From assembly GCF_004193775.1 (NCBI RefSeq), contig NC_041011.1:8893656-8957655 (forward strand): 64,000 nt of DNA, read 5' to 3'. This stretch comes from Glycine soja. Its lineage: Eukaryota > Streptophyta > Magnoliopsida > Fabales > Fabaceae. The notes beneath the pieces were generated by a model that was given only the letters and a program-made list of their open reading frames with translations, made no database searches and had not been told where the DNA came from. Below are positions 48,398 through 61,200 of the stretch, in pieces (position 1 is the stretch's first letter; each line of letters begins with the position of its first letter). Position numbers and translations under genes: made by a program.

Positions 48398-49813
48398 ACA
48401 AGAGTATTAGTTTTAACTCACTTCTTGAAACCATTGCATTTTCTTTTTATTAAGAATAATAGTTCTGGCTAGTAAAAGCTAAATCAATTATGTGGAAATG
48501 CATTTTCTGATTGAGGATACATTATCTGGGAATTTAAAATCACCAGCATATGCTAACATAATAGATGATGACATGGATGTATTAGATCTAACTTTGAGTT
48601 TGTTGTAGATAACAGTGGGGAGATAGTGTAAGCCAAACCAATAATGCCTTTTGGTGTTTTTTTTCCTTCTTTTTGTATGAGTTTTCTCCTTCTATTATTA
48701 ATTTTATTAAGATTTAATTTTTTTTTATATTGAGAGTCTAAACTCTTGATTTAAGCTCAACCTAACTTATGCATTTCTAAAGTGTTTACTTGATTGGAAA
48801 CTGATCTTTCCTTTGCAGGTAAGGCTTGACCTTGTCTAGGAGGATGGTTGAGTTGGCACTACAATGTTGGGGAAGTTCTGCATCTATGCTTTAAGACGCA
48901 ATAAATAAGATACACTTGCGGTTCTTCGGATGTAATATGACTTTATTGGTACTTTAGTAATTTTTATTTTGTATTTTTGTTTATATGTGTGTGTATTTGT
49001 AATTTTTGGATATATACTTGATTTCTATATGAGCTAATGACCTTTGATTTATATATATGTTATGATACAATATTTGATTTTATATGAAAATGATAGCATT
49101 TAATTTTATTTATGCTTTCAATTTTTATATAATATTTAATGGGATTAAAACTATTATCCAAAATTTAGGTATAGGTTATAGTGATACATAACACATTGCC
49201 ACATATTAGTAAATTTATTCCCACACTTGCTAAAGAGGAATGGAAATAATTATAGAACCAATGAGAATGATTAAAACTAAGAAAGAGTAATGAGTTTTTT
49301 TTATAAAAAAAATACTGTTTTTTGTGAAAATGAAAAAAAAAGAAAAAAAACACTTTGTGTCAATTTTATAATCGTCATAATGATTTTTTTAACTGTCACA
49401 AATTGTTGATTTTTTTGCAGTGATATGATGGATTATACAATTTTTTTTAATATATTAATGAACCATAAATTTTAAATTTTCATTTAAATGAAAATGTTAT
49501 ATTGAAGTTATTTTCATTTTCTTTAATACTACCTGGCTTCTAAATTAGACATATAATTCTATTTATATTTACAGGTTTTTTACAAATTTCAAATATCATT
49601 TCTTAATTAATTTTAATTAATTTTTTACACTTTAGTACATTATATTAAATTGAATATATCTCTCCTATTTGGATAGACTGGATTTTAAAATAATTATAAT
49701 TTTAATCAATGTTAATTTGAATTTAATTTTTAAGTTGAAGTTTTAAGACATTATATCAATAAAAATAATGATATTCGTTAGTAATTTTTATAACCTATTT
49801 AATTATATAATTT
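48398..49813. other. Right end of outer CACTA-like element and spacer
   Basis: 48398-49422 shows no domain. A GCAG acceptor-like site near 48819 and GCAATAAATAAG near 48898 look like the tail of an unidentified captured gene. 49423-49813 is AT-rich DNA between two CACTA insertions. Confidence 0.4.
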
Positions 49814-52383
49814 CACTAATAGAAATTATAGATTTAACATCATTAGATTAACATCGATTTTGGATAAATTTGATGTTAACAAAAATTTGGTGGCATTCTT
49901 GTAAATAAGATGAGTTTATTAACATTGGTTTTGTCAAAACCAATGTTAACGAGGTCATGTTAACATCGGTTTTTTAAAAAATTGATGTTAACATTATTAG
50001 TTAACATCGGTTTCTAAAAAACCGATGTTAACATCGATTTTTAAAAAAAAACCGATGTTGTGTTCTTATTTAAATAAAAACCCAAAACCCTTTTCTACCC
50101 ACGCTCAGTCTCGTAAACTCACCCTCATCACGACTCTGACCTCCTCAGTGTCGTCACTGCTCTTCTTTGACCCCGTGTCCATCGTCGCACTCACTGTTGT
50201 GTCCGCCGTCACGCTCACTGCCGTGTCCTGGGTAAGTTGTGTTGAACGATGTTCAACCGCATTGTTTAAGTGATTGGTTTGTGGGTCTGAATCACCTTCT
50301 TTGCTGATCCTTTAATTTAAATATTTTCTGTAGGTGTTTGTTGTGTTGTGGCTTTCCTTGCAGCCATTCCCCTGGTACCAAAGCATCTTTCTCGAGGGCT
50401 TATAGACTTTGTTTTCTAGGCACTATTTGCTCTTCTTTGTACTCATTGTACTCACAAACTGGGGTAAAATTTTGTTGTGATTTTACAATTGTTTCATTGT
50501 CCATTTGATTAATGGTTATTGTTTATCACATTTTACTGTTATCATCAATGCATTAGATTAAAGTAGGGTCCTCACGAATTGGCACACATAATTATGATTG
50601 GAGCAAAATGTTTTAAGAGTGGGCCATGAATACTGCAAGTTGCAAGTCGGGCGGGTATGGGTACGGGTAGGTTTAGATTTGTGGTGTGTTCTCTGTTTTC
50701 ATGTTTTTAATGCTGATTAAGTTGACCATGCATGTTGTTCTGTGCTAATTAAGGTAGCTACATAATCTGTCAAGTGTCTAGATGTGTCACACTTTAGATG
50801 CATCAACACAAGCTTAATTCTTAAAGAAGTTCAAGAACAACAGTTATTAATTTCACTAGGAATACCCACTTGAAGTTAACAATGTTGTTGACAAGTGATT
50901 AATTTCTTTACCTTATTCCTGAAATGTACTTGTTTGTTGTTGGCCAATTCATGTTGCCGTTGATTTTGAGGGCCAAATTGGCCAAAAATTATGAACTGAA
51001 CTTGTTGAGATTTGGGTACAAGCATCATTGGCTCACAACACCAACATTTGTCTCGGCAACTCATTTCAAGTCTGCATACCCTTTGTGTTTTCTCTGCATT
51101 ATGCAAATAAGAAGCTGAAGATTGTTTGAGGTTGTCCTCCGGATCCTCTTGAGCAATGATTCCAAAAGGGTGACATTGTTAAGAATTTGGATTGATTCAA
51201 ACTAGGAACTAATAACTATGTTCTTGTTAAAAAAGAAGTAGGTCGAACTTGTTATAGGGGACATATATTTGAGTGTAAGTTGTGTGCAAGTGGTGTAACA
51301 TTGTTGTTGTTGCAAGTTAAGTAAATGCTAGGTTTAGAACCAATATAAGCCCTTATTGTAAGCAACTTTATCAAAATGAGATTCTAGTTGTACAAATAGT
51401 ACATGTTAAAGTCATGGGTGGTCAACACTTTCTACAGGAAAAGAAGTTAAAAACAAAAGCAAAGTAAGATCAATAAACAACATTCAAATCAAAAGCAGTA
51501 TTATACTACTACACATGTACAAATACCAAACTGAAAGCATAAAAAATTCTAGTTCCACTGCCTACTACATGCCTTTCTGATAACTTATCCTTCCTTTACT
51601 CCAACAATTCAAACACAGTGGATTAACATTAATTGCTACTGCAGTGTTATCATTAGGTTGCTAGATAGATTCACCCTATGTCCATACCATGACTTTTTGT
51701 GGTCAAGAAACTCACTAGTAGTGTATTAATTATGAAGAAGAAAAATATTCAAGGGAAATTTCAAATATATAGTATTATAGTGTACTATTAAAGAAGAGAA
51801 GACTAACCCTTTGACAAGCTTAATGAGTTGAGGGTAGAGCTTTGTTTCCCTTAATTTGATGACTTCAGCATTTGTAGTCTCCATAGCATGGTAAACAGAT
51901 GAAACACCCTATGCTGAGACAAATTCAATAGTCCCAAGTACTTTATTAAACAAATGTATTTTGTTTTTTTGATGTTGAACTTGATTTTTAACATCGGGTA
52001 GGGGTACCTGTCCCTTTGTGCTTTACGTAAAGGAAAATGACCCTTTAAGAAAAGAAGGAGTTGAATTAAAACCGTTTGACAAGGATAAAAAATTATAGCA
52101 TTATATGTTATGTTGCTAGCTCCAACAGAGTTACTAAGAGGTGGAAATTTATATTACCATTCCTTTATGTCACTTCCATGTCCTGCCTTTTTAATCTGTT
52201 TTTCTTATCCCTATCTTGTGTTGGTCGTTTGAACGTGTTGCCAAGTTCCATAGACGTAATTTTAGTCGCTCTACATTGTACATGTGAATGATCTTTGAAA
52301 AGTTTGTTAGATTTCATTAGGTTACTGTTAGACCCTAGAACTTAAAAACATGCCAAGTTCCCTAGTGTTCATTAGGACTTCTA

Positions 52384-53490
52384 TGTGAATGAATATCATG
52401 CAGGTTTTGATGATGCCAAAAAGGTTACTTGATGAGCATGGATTGAATCAAGTCAAAAGAACAAGATCAAGTAAATCTAAGATAAGAACTTAGTAAATTT
52501 GTTTAAAGAATCTCAATTTGATTGTTTTAGTTTAACCTCAACATCTTTAGTATCAAACACTCTTTTATCAAAGGCTAAATTAGTTCAAAAAGATATTTTT
52601 GAACTGATAATCGATTACTAGACTGTGTAATCGATTACCATAGAGTTTGTGCAGATATTTTTTACTAACAACACAAAACTGTTTAAATTCTTATTTGTGT
52701 AATCGATTACCAGAATCCTATAATCGATTACCAGTGAGGAGATTTCAAAAAACCTTTGAAAAGTCATGAATCTTCAGAAATATAATTGTTTAATCAATTA
52801 CCAGAATCATGTAATCGATTACCAGTGAGAAAACTTCAGAAAAGCTTTTTGAAAAGATACATCTCTTCAAACCATTTTGAAAAGGCACAATGGGCCTATA
52901 TATATGTGTGTCTGACTTCGAAAAGTACACAAGATTGAGAGAGTTTCAAAGAGAACTTTCAAAGAGAACTTAATTGCCAAATCCTCTCTAAACAACTCTT
53001 GGCCAAACTCTTGCAAATCTATTGAGAATTCTTCTAGGAACTTCAATTTGTATCATCTACTCTAAAGGAGAGAAATCTTTTTGTTCATCTCATAAACTCA
53101 GTTGTAATCAAGAGACTGTTTGTCTTTTGGATTCTGAGAATATTGAACACAAGGGTGAGGGATCCCAATGTGTGTTCAAAGACTGTAAAGGATTTACAGA
53201 GATAGTGAAAAATTTCAAGTGGGTTGCTTGAGGACTGGAACTAGTCACGGGAAGTGGCCGAACTAGTATAAATTGAGTTTGTATTTCTCTTTTCCATTAT
53301 CTCAGTTATTTTATTGCAGTTTACTTTGTCTTGTGCAGTTAAAAGAACATTATTAAATTGATTGCTTCTTCTTCTTTTGCATTCTAAGCCTATCATATAT
53401 CATTTAAAAGGGGGTTAAAATTTTTTAGTGGGAAAATTTTGAAACTTAATTCACCTCCCCTTTTAAGTTACTGAGGCCACTTATCCAACA
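52384..53490 (+). mobile_element. Solo LTR of the TAATCGATTA-rich Copia family
   Basis: 1107 bp from TGTGAATGAATATCATG to TTATCCAACA, flanked by TTCTA on both sides (52379-52383, 53491-53495), a perfect TSD. It is homologous to the LTRs at 12029-13026 and 15172-16674 in the opposite orientation: shared GGGCCTATATATATGTG promoter block and several GTAATCGATTACCAG motifs. No internal region exists, so the element was reduced by LTR-LTR recombination. The ORF at 53022-53231 is LTR sequence. Confidence 0.92.
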
Positions 53491-54561
53491 TTCTAATTTT
53501 TTTTCGTTTGCTTTCTCTTTTACTTTCTTTATCTTTGTGATTCTTGAATATGTAGTTTCTTGAATTTACCATATAGTTTAAAAGAACAACTTGGCCTGTT
53601 ACATGATTATCCATAATGTTACTCTTGATTACTGCAAAGTCAAGTATGGAATTTGTTATATAATTTCAATGTATTGTGTTAATTTGTGTTGAGTTGTCTG
53701 GATCATTTTGTAGAATTAGATTTGATCTCTAGAATCTTATGTCCTTTCATCGTGAAACAAATAGCACCTTGGAAAAGAGTTAGAAAGTGACTAGATTCAA
53801 TCTGTTGAGTCTATGAAATCATTCAAATGTATACTTTTCTTTAAAAAATGAGACTCATTTGATTCATTGAAATGTTGATTTTATTTGCACCAGCAACCAC
53901 AAATAATGACAATAATAATAATATTTTTGGGAATGATGATTGATGTAGGTGGTGATGGAGCTCTTTATTGGATTGCTGCTTTGTTTTTGGACTGTGCTGC
54001 TCATCATCATAGGTACAAATGTTTTTTGTAAACTTTTGATGTTGTTGTTTGTTACCAATGTTTTTATTACTTGTTCACTACGATTAATGAGAATTGATAT
54101 ATGCTATACAAATTATGTTAATCATGAGTGAACCTTAGATTCTCGTTTGAGATTGCATACAATGATTCTTGAGGACAGTTTGCATTAATTATTTTATTGA
54201 ATCTTGAATTGTTCATTTGGAAAGTTTGGGGAGAGTCATATTTTTATGGTAGATTCATGCGTTAAGGTTAAGATTATTTTGTTGAATTAGACAAAATTTT
54301 GATACAATGCATTTCTAGTTGTTCTCTAAGTGCATACTTGATTGTCGTGGAATTAATGTCACCGCTTTCATGTCGTGTACTTGGAAATCAATGCAAAATG
54401 TTGCCGATATTTTGTCAAATTTAACAAAATAGACTTAACCTTGACGTATGAAGCTACCATAAAAAATTTCTTTCTAAATGGGATAGGGCTACACCTTTAA
54501 TGAAAAAGTGAGATTTTCATGCATCGAATAACTTTGTGAGTGTCACAGAGTTATTATTTAG

Positions 54562-57394
54562 ATGGATCAAAGTTGGATGAACGATAGTCGCATGAGCCCT
54601 GCATATGAGGAAGGCCGTGGAACAGTTCTTGCAATTTGCTTCTGAAAAAAGTCGACAGGATGAGGACAATTTTTTTTTTCCTTGTATAAATTGTTTGAAT
54701 ATGAGATGACAAGTACTGGACGACATATGAGAGCATTTGTTGTGTGATGGGATTAAGAAGAATTATACAACGTGGGTATGACATAGTGAATTGACAGAAA
54801 TGCAGAGGGGGTCTCAATCTGAACCATTTGATCTAGAAATGGGAGATTGCTTATAGGATATGATTCGTGATCTTGGACACGAATCTTTTCAGCAAGCATA
54901 TGCTCCTACACATAATACATTGCAAACTGATTCAAAGAAGCCTTTGTATCCAAGGTGCAACAAATCCTTGACGTTGTTGTTAGTGGTGTTAAGTCTGGTT
55001 AATGTGAAGGCCAGATATGGGTGGAGTGACAAAAGCTTCAGTTCACTGCTTCAAGTAGAGCACAATATGCCAAAAAGTTACTATCAGGCCAAGAAGATAT
55101 TGTGTCCGATGAGTATGGAGTATAAAAAAAATTCATACTTGCCCTAATGATTGCAAACTGCATATACATGAGTTTGAGGAAATGCACAAATGCAATAGGT
55201 GTGGGATATCACGGTACAAAGTGAAGGATTATGACGAGTATAGTAGTGACGAAAACTCAAAGAAGGGCCCCCAGTGAAGGTGTTGTGGTATCTTCCAATC
55301 ATTCCAAGGTTTAAGTGTCTGTTTGCTAATAGAGACGACCCAAAAGACCTTACATGGCATGAAAATGGGAGAAACTATGATGGAATTCTCTGTCATCCGG
55401 TTGATTCCTCCCAGTGGAAGAAGATTAATCGTTTGTATCCAGATTTTAGCAAAGAGGCAAGAAATATTAGGCTTGGACTTGCCATTGATGGAATGAATCC
55501 ATATGGCAGTTTAAGCACTTAACGCACTCCGTGGCCAGTTTTGCTAGTAATTTACAACTTGCCTCCTTGGTTGTGCATGAAGCGAAAATACATGATGTTG
55601 TCTATGATGATATCGGGCCCAAGACAGCCAGGAAATGACATCGATGTTTGTTTCAGTCTGTTGATTGAAAACTTGACAAAGTTGTGGGACGAGGGGGTTT
55701 TAGTGTTTGATGGGTTTAGAAATGATACTTTTGATTTAGTGCAATGCTTTTTTTTTGTACCATTAATGACTTTCCAACATATGGAGATTTGAGCGGGTAC
55801 AATGTTAAGGGCCATGTTGCATGCCCCATATGTGAAGAAGACATAAGCTACATACAACTGAAACATGGTAGAAAAATAGTATACACTAGGAATCGACGTT
55901 TTCTGAAACCTTATCACCCTTATCAGCGATCGAAAAAAGCATTTAATGGAAGTCAAGAGCATGAAAGTGCACTGATACCGTTAATTGGTCACCAGGTCTT
56001 TCAACGGGTTGAACACTTGAATACTATATTTGGAAATATCCAAAAGAAGGAAAAAAGTAAGACTTGCATATGGAAGAAAAGGTCGATTTTGTTTGATCTT
56101 CCATTCTGGTCCGATCTAGATGTTAGACATTGTATTGATGTTATGCATGTAGAGAAAAATATCTATGATAGTGTCATTGGGACGCTCCTTAACATTCAAG
56201 GCAAGACGAAACATGGTTTGAATACTCGTCAAGATCTAGCTGAGATGGGTATACGAGCTCAGTTATATCCAAGGTCTGATGGTAAAAGAAATACTTGCCT
56301 CCAACTTGTCATACTTTGTCCAGAAAGGAAAAGATGAGTTTTTGTTAGTGTCTGCACCGTGTCAAAGTCCCACAAGGATATTCTTCAAATATTAAGAGTC
56401 TTGTGCAGTTGAAAGATCTTAAGTTGGTAGGCTTAAAGTCTCACGATTGTCATGTCTTGATGCAATAATTGTTAGCCGTGGCCATACGAGACATTTTGCT
56501 TAACAAAGTCAGGCTTGCCATAACTCGGCTATGCTTATTCTTTAATGTCATATGTAGCAAAGTACTTGATCCTGTCAAGTTAGATGAGTTGGAAAATGAG
56601 GCTGCCATTATATTGTGTCAGTTGGAGATGTATTGAATAACAATAATGAAGTTTTGTCATACATACTTCGCCATGAAGGTTTAGTGAAGGAAAGTAATCC
56701 AAAAATGTCAAAGAAGAGGGTGTTGAAAGAGCATAACAAGACTTTCCTAAATTGGTTTAAAGATATAATATTTGGTGACGATAATGCTTCTAAAACGTTA
56801 AAAAAGCTAGTAGATGGGCCTAAAAGAAATGTTATAACTTGGCAAGGATACGATATAAAAAAGTATTCCTTCTATACAAAATCACAAGATGAGAGCAGTA
56901 CAATGCAAAACAGTGGGGTTACCCTAAGGGTTAAATCTCAACACTTCGCTAGTGTACATGATGACAATCCCCATGTAGCTTTCATCCCTTACTTTGGTTT
57001 CGTTGAAGAAATCTGGGAGTTTAACTATGTCAAATTCACTGTCTGTGTTTTCAAATATAAGTGGGTTAACAACAATATCGGTGTATGGACCGATGATGTA
57101 GGATTTACGTTGGTAGATCTTAAGAAACTCGCTTACCAGAATGACCCATTCATTATGGCAGAACAAGCTAAACAAATATTTTATATTCAAGACCCTTGTG
57201 ATGAAAGGTGGTCAGTGGTTTTACATGGGAAAACAAGTGGTACTAATGTTGAAGATGATGATTCACTCATTGATACTTATGTTAGTCCTTTGTGCACACA
57301 AATCTCGCCTAACATCATCGAAGAAGAAGAAGCTGATGATGTTTACGCAAATCATAATGATCACAATGAAGGAGAATTAATTAACATCGTCTGA
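54562..57394 (+). pseudogene. CACTA TNP2-like transposase (Transpos_assoc, Transposase_21, DUF4218/4216), broken
   Basis: Begins with the transposase-associated domain MDQSWMNDSRMSPAYEEG (54562). Then MIRDLGHESFQQAYAPTHNT, NVKARYGWSDKSFSSLLQVE, the core LVIYNLPPWLCMKRKYMMLS and GPRQPGNDIDVCFSLLIENL, CPICEEDISYIQLKHGRKIV, and DLDVRHCIDVMHVEKNIYDS (conserved HCIDVMHVEKN motif). The C-terminal ORF 56615-57394 contains DUF4216: HVAFIPYFGFVEEIWEFNYV, DDVGFTLVDLKKLAYQNDPF. Compared with the copy at 45850-48397, most of DUF4218 is deleted: QLEMY at ~56631 joins straight to LNNNNEV. Several frameshifts and stops make it non-functional; about 940 codons remain recognisable. Confidence 0.88.
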
Positions 57395-57494
57395 TGTAAT
57401 TTTTTATGTGTACTTCATTTTAGTTTATTCAGTTACATAACATAAAATAATTTTATGATCATTTTTAAATTTAATTTTTTTTGTTAACAGGCAA

Positions 57495-60400
57495 ATGGCT
57501 ACACCACCCAACTCCCCTCCTCTTACTGATTCAACATCACATTCACCTTCTACCATGAAGAGGACAAGAAAAGCGACTCAATTGAGATCATTGGCTACTA
57601 GACCAGTTGGGGTAGAGAGACCTCTGGTCCAAGTGGATCCTACAACTGGGAAAGCCGACGGTCCCCACAGAAAGAAGTTAAGAACATATTTGGGAATCGT
57701 CGCTCGGGATAAGGTGGATGTCACATACGAGAATTGAAAACAAGTCCCATCTACCTGGAAGGATTAACAATAAAATATAATTTTTGGATTAAAATATAAT
57801 TTTTGTTTGTTAGGTTGAATTTGATATCTTAAATGCAGTATTTAAGTAAAATAAAATTATAATTTTACTTAAATGCTGCATGTTGATGATTAACAATAAA
57901 ATTATAATTTACTAAAAATAAAATATAATTTTTGTTTGTTAGGTTGAATTTGATATCTTTGAAGCATTTGATTTAAGGACGAAAAAGAAAATACTTCAGA
58001 TTGTGGGGGAGCGGTGGAGACAGTTCAAGTTTGATTTGAAGTCGAAATGGGCACTTGTAGCCGGTAAGGACGGTGTCGATGACACTGTTTGCAAAAAGTA
58101 TGACATTAACAAGGAGAAGTGGACTCAATTTTAATTTGTTAGAGCCACAGAGACCCTTCGTGGGAGGTAACTTTATGATTTTCATTGTTTTAAACTTTAA
58201 ATTTACTTATTATTTTCAGTAATAATAACTTTGGATAATGTTAATTTTTAAAGGATGTGCGAAAGAAGGCACAAGCCATTCAGAAACAAAACATTACCCC
58301 TCACATGGTCTCATGAGGTTATGAATTTCTAGAAAACAAGTTGATGGAGGAAAAGAAAAGAAACAACTAGAGGAAGTTGCTAAATTTGGTAGCACTGACA
58401 CCATCATTGATCCTCTATCTCCCATCAGTCGACACGTAAAGTGAAAGATGGTCTGCATCAAGAAAACTAGCCAAATGACATTTAAGGCAACAAAGAAAAT
58501 TGCTGACAAGATTGTAAGTCACTTTCAATTGTCAATTGCAATTATTTATGTTTATTATTTGATTGAGTAAACCAATAAATGTGTTAATTGTAGGATTCCT
58601 TGGAGGAGCAGACCTCACAGGGTTCCTTTGCCACCTATGGACGTTAGGATGTACTGACTACTGCCATTGGGCGACCAAAACACCTTGGTTGTGTGCATAC
58701 TGTTGGAGCCGGTGTCACGATCAAACAATACTTTGGATCGGCTCCAAGGACCTCTCGCACATCTTCGTCCATGGCTCCCGAAGACCTGGAGCAGCTGACA
58801 CAAAAAATAAGGGACCAATTGGAGGAGTCGATCACAGAAAAAGTGACTCGACAACTAATGTTGTCCTTCATCTAGATGTAGTCTCAGTTTCAATCGCAGA
58901 TGCAATCACAGGGACTCGCACTGCCTCTTGAGCCTGAGGTTGGTCCTTCAACACAAAGGAGAGTTGTGTTGATTCCTCAGGGAACGACCCAGACACGAGT
59001 GACTCGGAGAAATGTGGGTTGTACGTCAAAGAAAATCCTCCTTGCCTGGTTGCTCTAGGAAGACTTTATGAGGGGTCGACAACCGTTCACAACATCCCTT
59101 TGTGCAATGATCAAGTCAAGGTTGGTGTTGAGGAAGTTAGATATGCAGATGCTCTCATTCCTGTACCCACTCAAGAGGTTCAATTAGTGGGGCAAACACT
59201 TAACACCTTCGTTGCTTGGTCGACACATCTTGTCATGAGTTGATTAGAACAATTATTTCAGTGTCATTAAATTTTTTTTCCCAATTAAAGTGTTGAATGT
59301 CATTAATTATCTTAATTAACTGTATTGAATAAATAGAGAGCTGTGGGACCAGCAAAACCTGCAGATAGGTCAGATCATGATGTCGATAATCTCCTATATC
59401 TGATGACATTGACTATCCCACAACTTTTTCTAAATCCGTTGTACGTTATGTGGGATGCTATCGTGTTTAGGCTGTTTAATAACAACTTCCCCTTGTACAT
59501 AAAGCATGAAGATCTGTCTGAAATAGCACATGGTGGTCAATGTCTCAGCATCTCTGTTATACAATTGTGAATTTTGTAAGTCACTTTACATTGTTGTTTA
59601 TTACCTAACTTATCATTTTAAATTCATACATAATTTACTTTATTTTAACAACAATAGGCATATGACTGAGACAAGTATGTGAGTGAGGAATGCCGATGTG
59701 TATGGATTCCTCGAGCCACAGTCCATACAGAGATCGGGACAATCGCAATTTGAATCAGAAAGTTACATTAAGAACTGGATGCATAATTCAAAGAGAGATG
59801 TGTACGTAGAAGCCTACTTGAATGGGTAAGTTAAATTGTACAAATAAATTTAAATAATGTATAATAGTATAATAACTTATATTGTCCTCCACTGCAGTGT
59901 ACATTGACAAATGGTCATCATTTTGCCCAAGAAAAATGTTGTCACCTGGTTTTGTTCGTTGCATAATAGGCCAAACAACTACCTCAAAGGAATTATTAAC
60001 AGGTCAATTATATTTTCGTCAATACATTTACATTAGCATTAGTCGGAACATCAATATTTTAATTGTATAATAGGCATTCATGTTTGTATTGAATAGTGTT
60101 TTGAAAGGATTTGACAATACTCCACAAAGTAAATCCAAGGTTGCTGCTAGGTGGATTGTTGTTAAAGTAAGTCATTTAAACAATGCTTCTAGTTATATTT
60201 TAATACTATATAGACTAATTTGTACTTAACATTGAATATCTAAATTTCATAATGTATTTAGTGTAATAGACAAAAAAGAAGCATTGAGTGTGGGTATTAC
60301 GTCATGCACTAGATGTCAACTATAATCTTAGGAAGTTTCAAGAATAATTGGAAAATGATAATTGTTTAATTCAAACGTATTTCATTTTGTTATAATTGGT

Positions 60401-60540
60401 ATTATATATTATTAACTTATGTTTTATTATATCATGTAGTATTTCAATGATGCTAGACCATTAGAACCAGAGAGATTGAATGTGCTTTGCATCGAGTGGG
60501 TGAGCTATTATTTGAAAGTTAAAAATGAAAAAATTAGTGT
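57495..60540 (+). pseudogene. CACTA second gene: TNP1-like (Ptta/En/Spm) protein with C-terminal Ulp1/C48 protease-like domain, broken
   Basis: Exon-like blocks: 57495-57737 MATPPNSPPLTDSTSHSPST, basic TMKRTRKATQLRSL and GPHRKKLRTYLGIVARDKVD; ~57940-58135 FDIFEAFDLRTKKKILQIVG and ERWRQFKFDL; 58560-59243 a coiled region (DLEQLTQKIRDQLEESITEK) and LVALGRLYEGSTTVHNIPLC. From 59343, LYLMTLTIPQLFLNPLYVMW leads to the Ulp1-like tail: VYGFLEPQSIQRSGQSQFES, an expected His-Trp site near 59902 where Trp is now a stop (CAT TGA), and IECGYYVMH with the expected catalytic Cys near 60289. The C48 family cleaves SUMO or other ubiquitin-like modifiers; its role in the transposon is unknown. Stops at 57735 and elsewhere inactivate this copy. 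Confidence 0.72.
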
Positions 60541-60769
60541 TTAAGTAATTTTGGAATTGTTGTTTAGTTAATTTACATTTTTTACAATTCATGTTATATG
60601 CACATTAAATATTCTTTTAAATTATAATAAATATTAAATTTTTATGGAATATTTGCTACAAAATGTTTGAAAACAGAATGAAAATTATCTGTTGTGGTTC
60701 TGCTTTTAAATTTGCAGGTTAATTTAGAGTTATTAAAAAAACAGACAACATAATAAAAAAAATCCAAAA

Positions 60770-61200
60770 AATAACATCGGTTAAAAAACCGATGTTGTAT
60801 GTATATATTAGCATCGATTTTTGTAATAAACAATGTTAAGATTCATTCACAACATCGGTTTCTATAAAATCGATGTTGTTGTTGAATATACAACATCAGT
60901 TTTTACCAAAAATCGATATCGATTATCAGACAACAACATTGGTTTTTAGTGGTTGACAACCAACATCGGTTTTTTGTTTACAAAAAACTGATGTTAATAT
61001 ATACATAATAACATCGGTTTTTCAAAAAATTGATGTTGTATGTATAAGTTAATATCGATTTTGGTAAAAGAAAGTGTTGATGTGAAGATATATGACTCTT
61101 TTTATGGTAATTCTTACTATATAACATCGATTTTAAAAAAATCGATGTTGTTATTTTTACGTTAACATTGATGGTTGAATTCCTTAATAATCGATGTTAA
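60770..61200. repeat. Subterminal palindromic repeat array of CACTA element
   Basis: About ten degenerate units of the form (A)ACATCGGTTTTT...AAAAACCGATGTT spaced 40-60 bp apart. Each unit is itself an inverted repeat. Matching arrays occur at 31730-32230, 35415-35700, 44200-44320 and 49840-50065. In En/Spm elements the subterminal repeats bind the small transposon protein. Confidence 0.85.

Larger units (their letters stand above)
29738..49422. mobile_element. Probable outer CACTA-like element carrying captured gene pieces, with nested insertions
   Basis: Left end CACTACAAAAAAATG at 29738; the right end, read on minus from 49422, is CACTGCAAAAAAATC. Both continue into TTTGTGGCGGT / TTTGTGACAGT subterminal sequence. 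ATA lies on both outer flanks (29735-29737, 49423-49425), the 3-bp TSD expected for CACTA (CMC) transposons. Without nested insertions only ~3.7 kb remains: a leader-like region with TTC/CT repeats (29997-30642), the TRM61 fragment (41198-41850) and a terminal segment (48398-49422). That is the makeup of a non-autonomous Pack-CACTA element. A 3-bp AT-rich TSD is weak evidence, so the pairing of ends is an inference. Confidence 0.5.
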
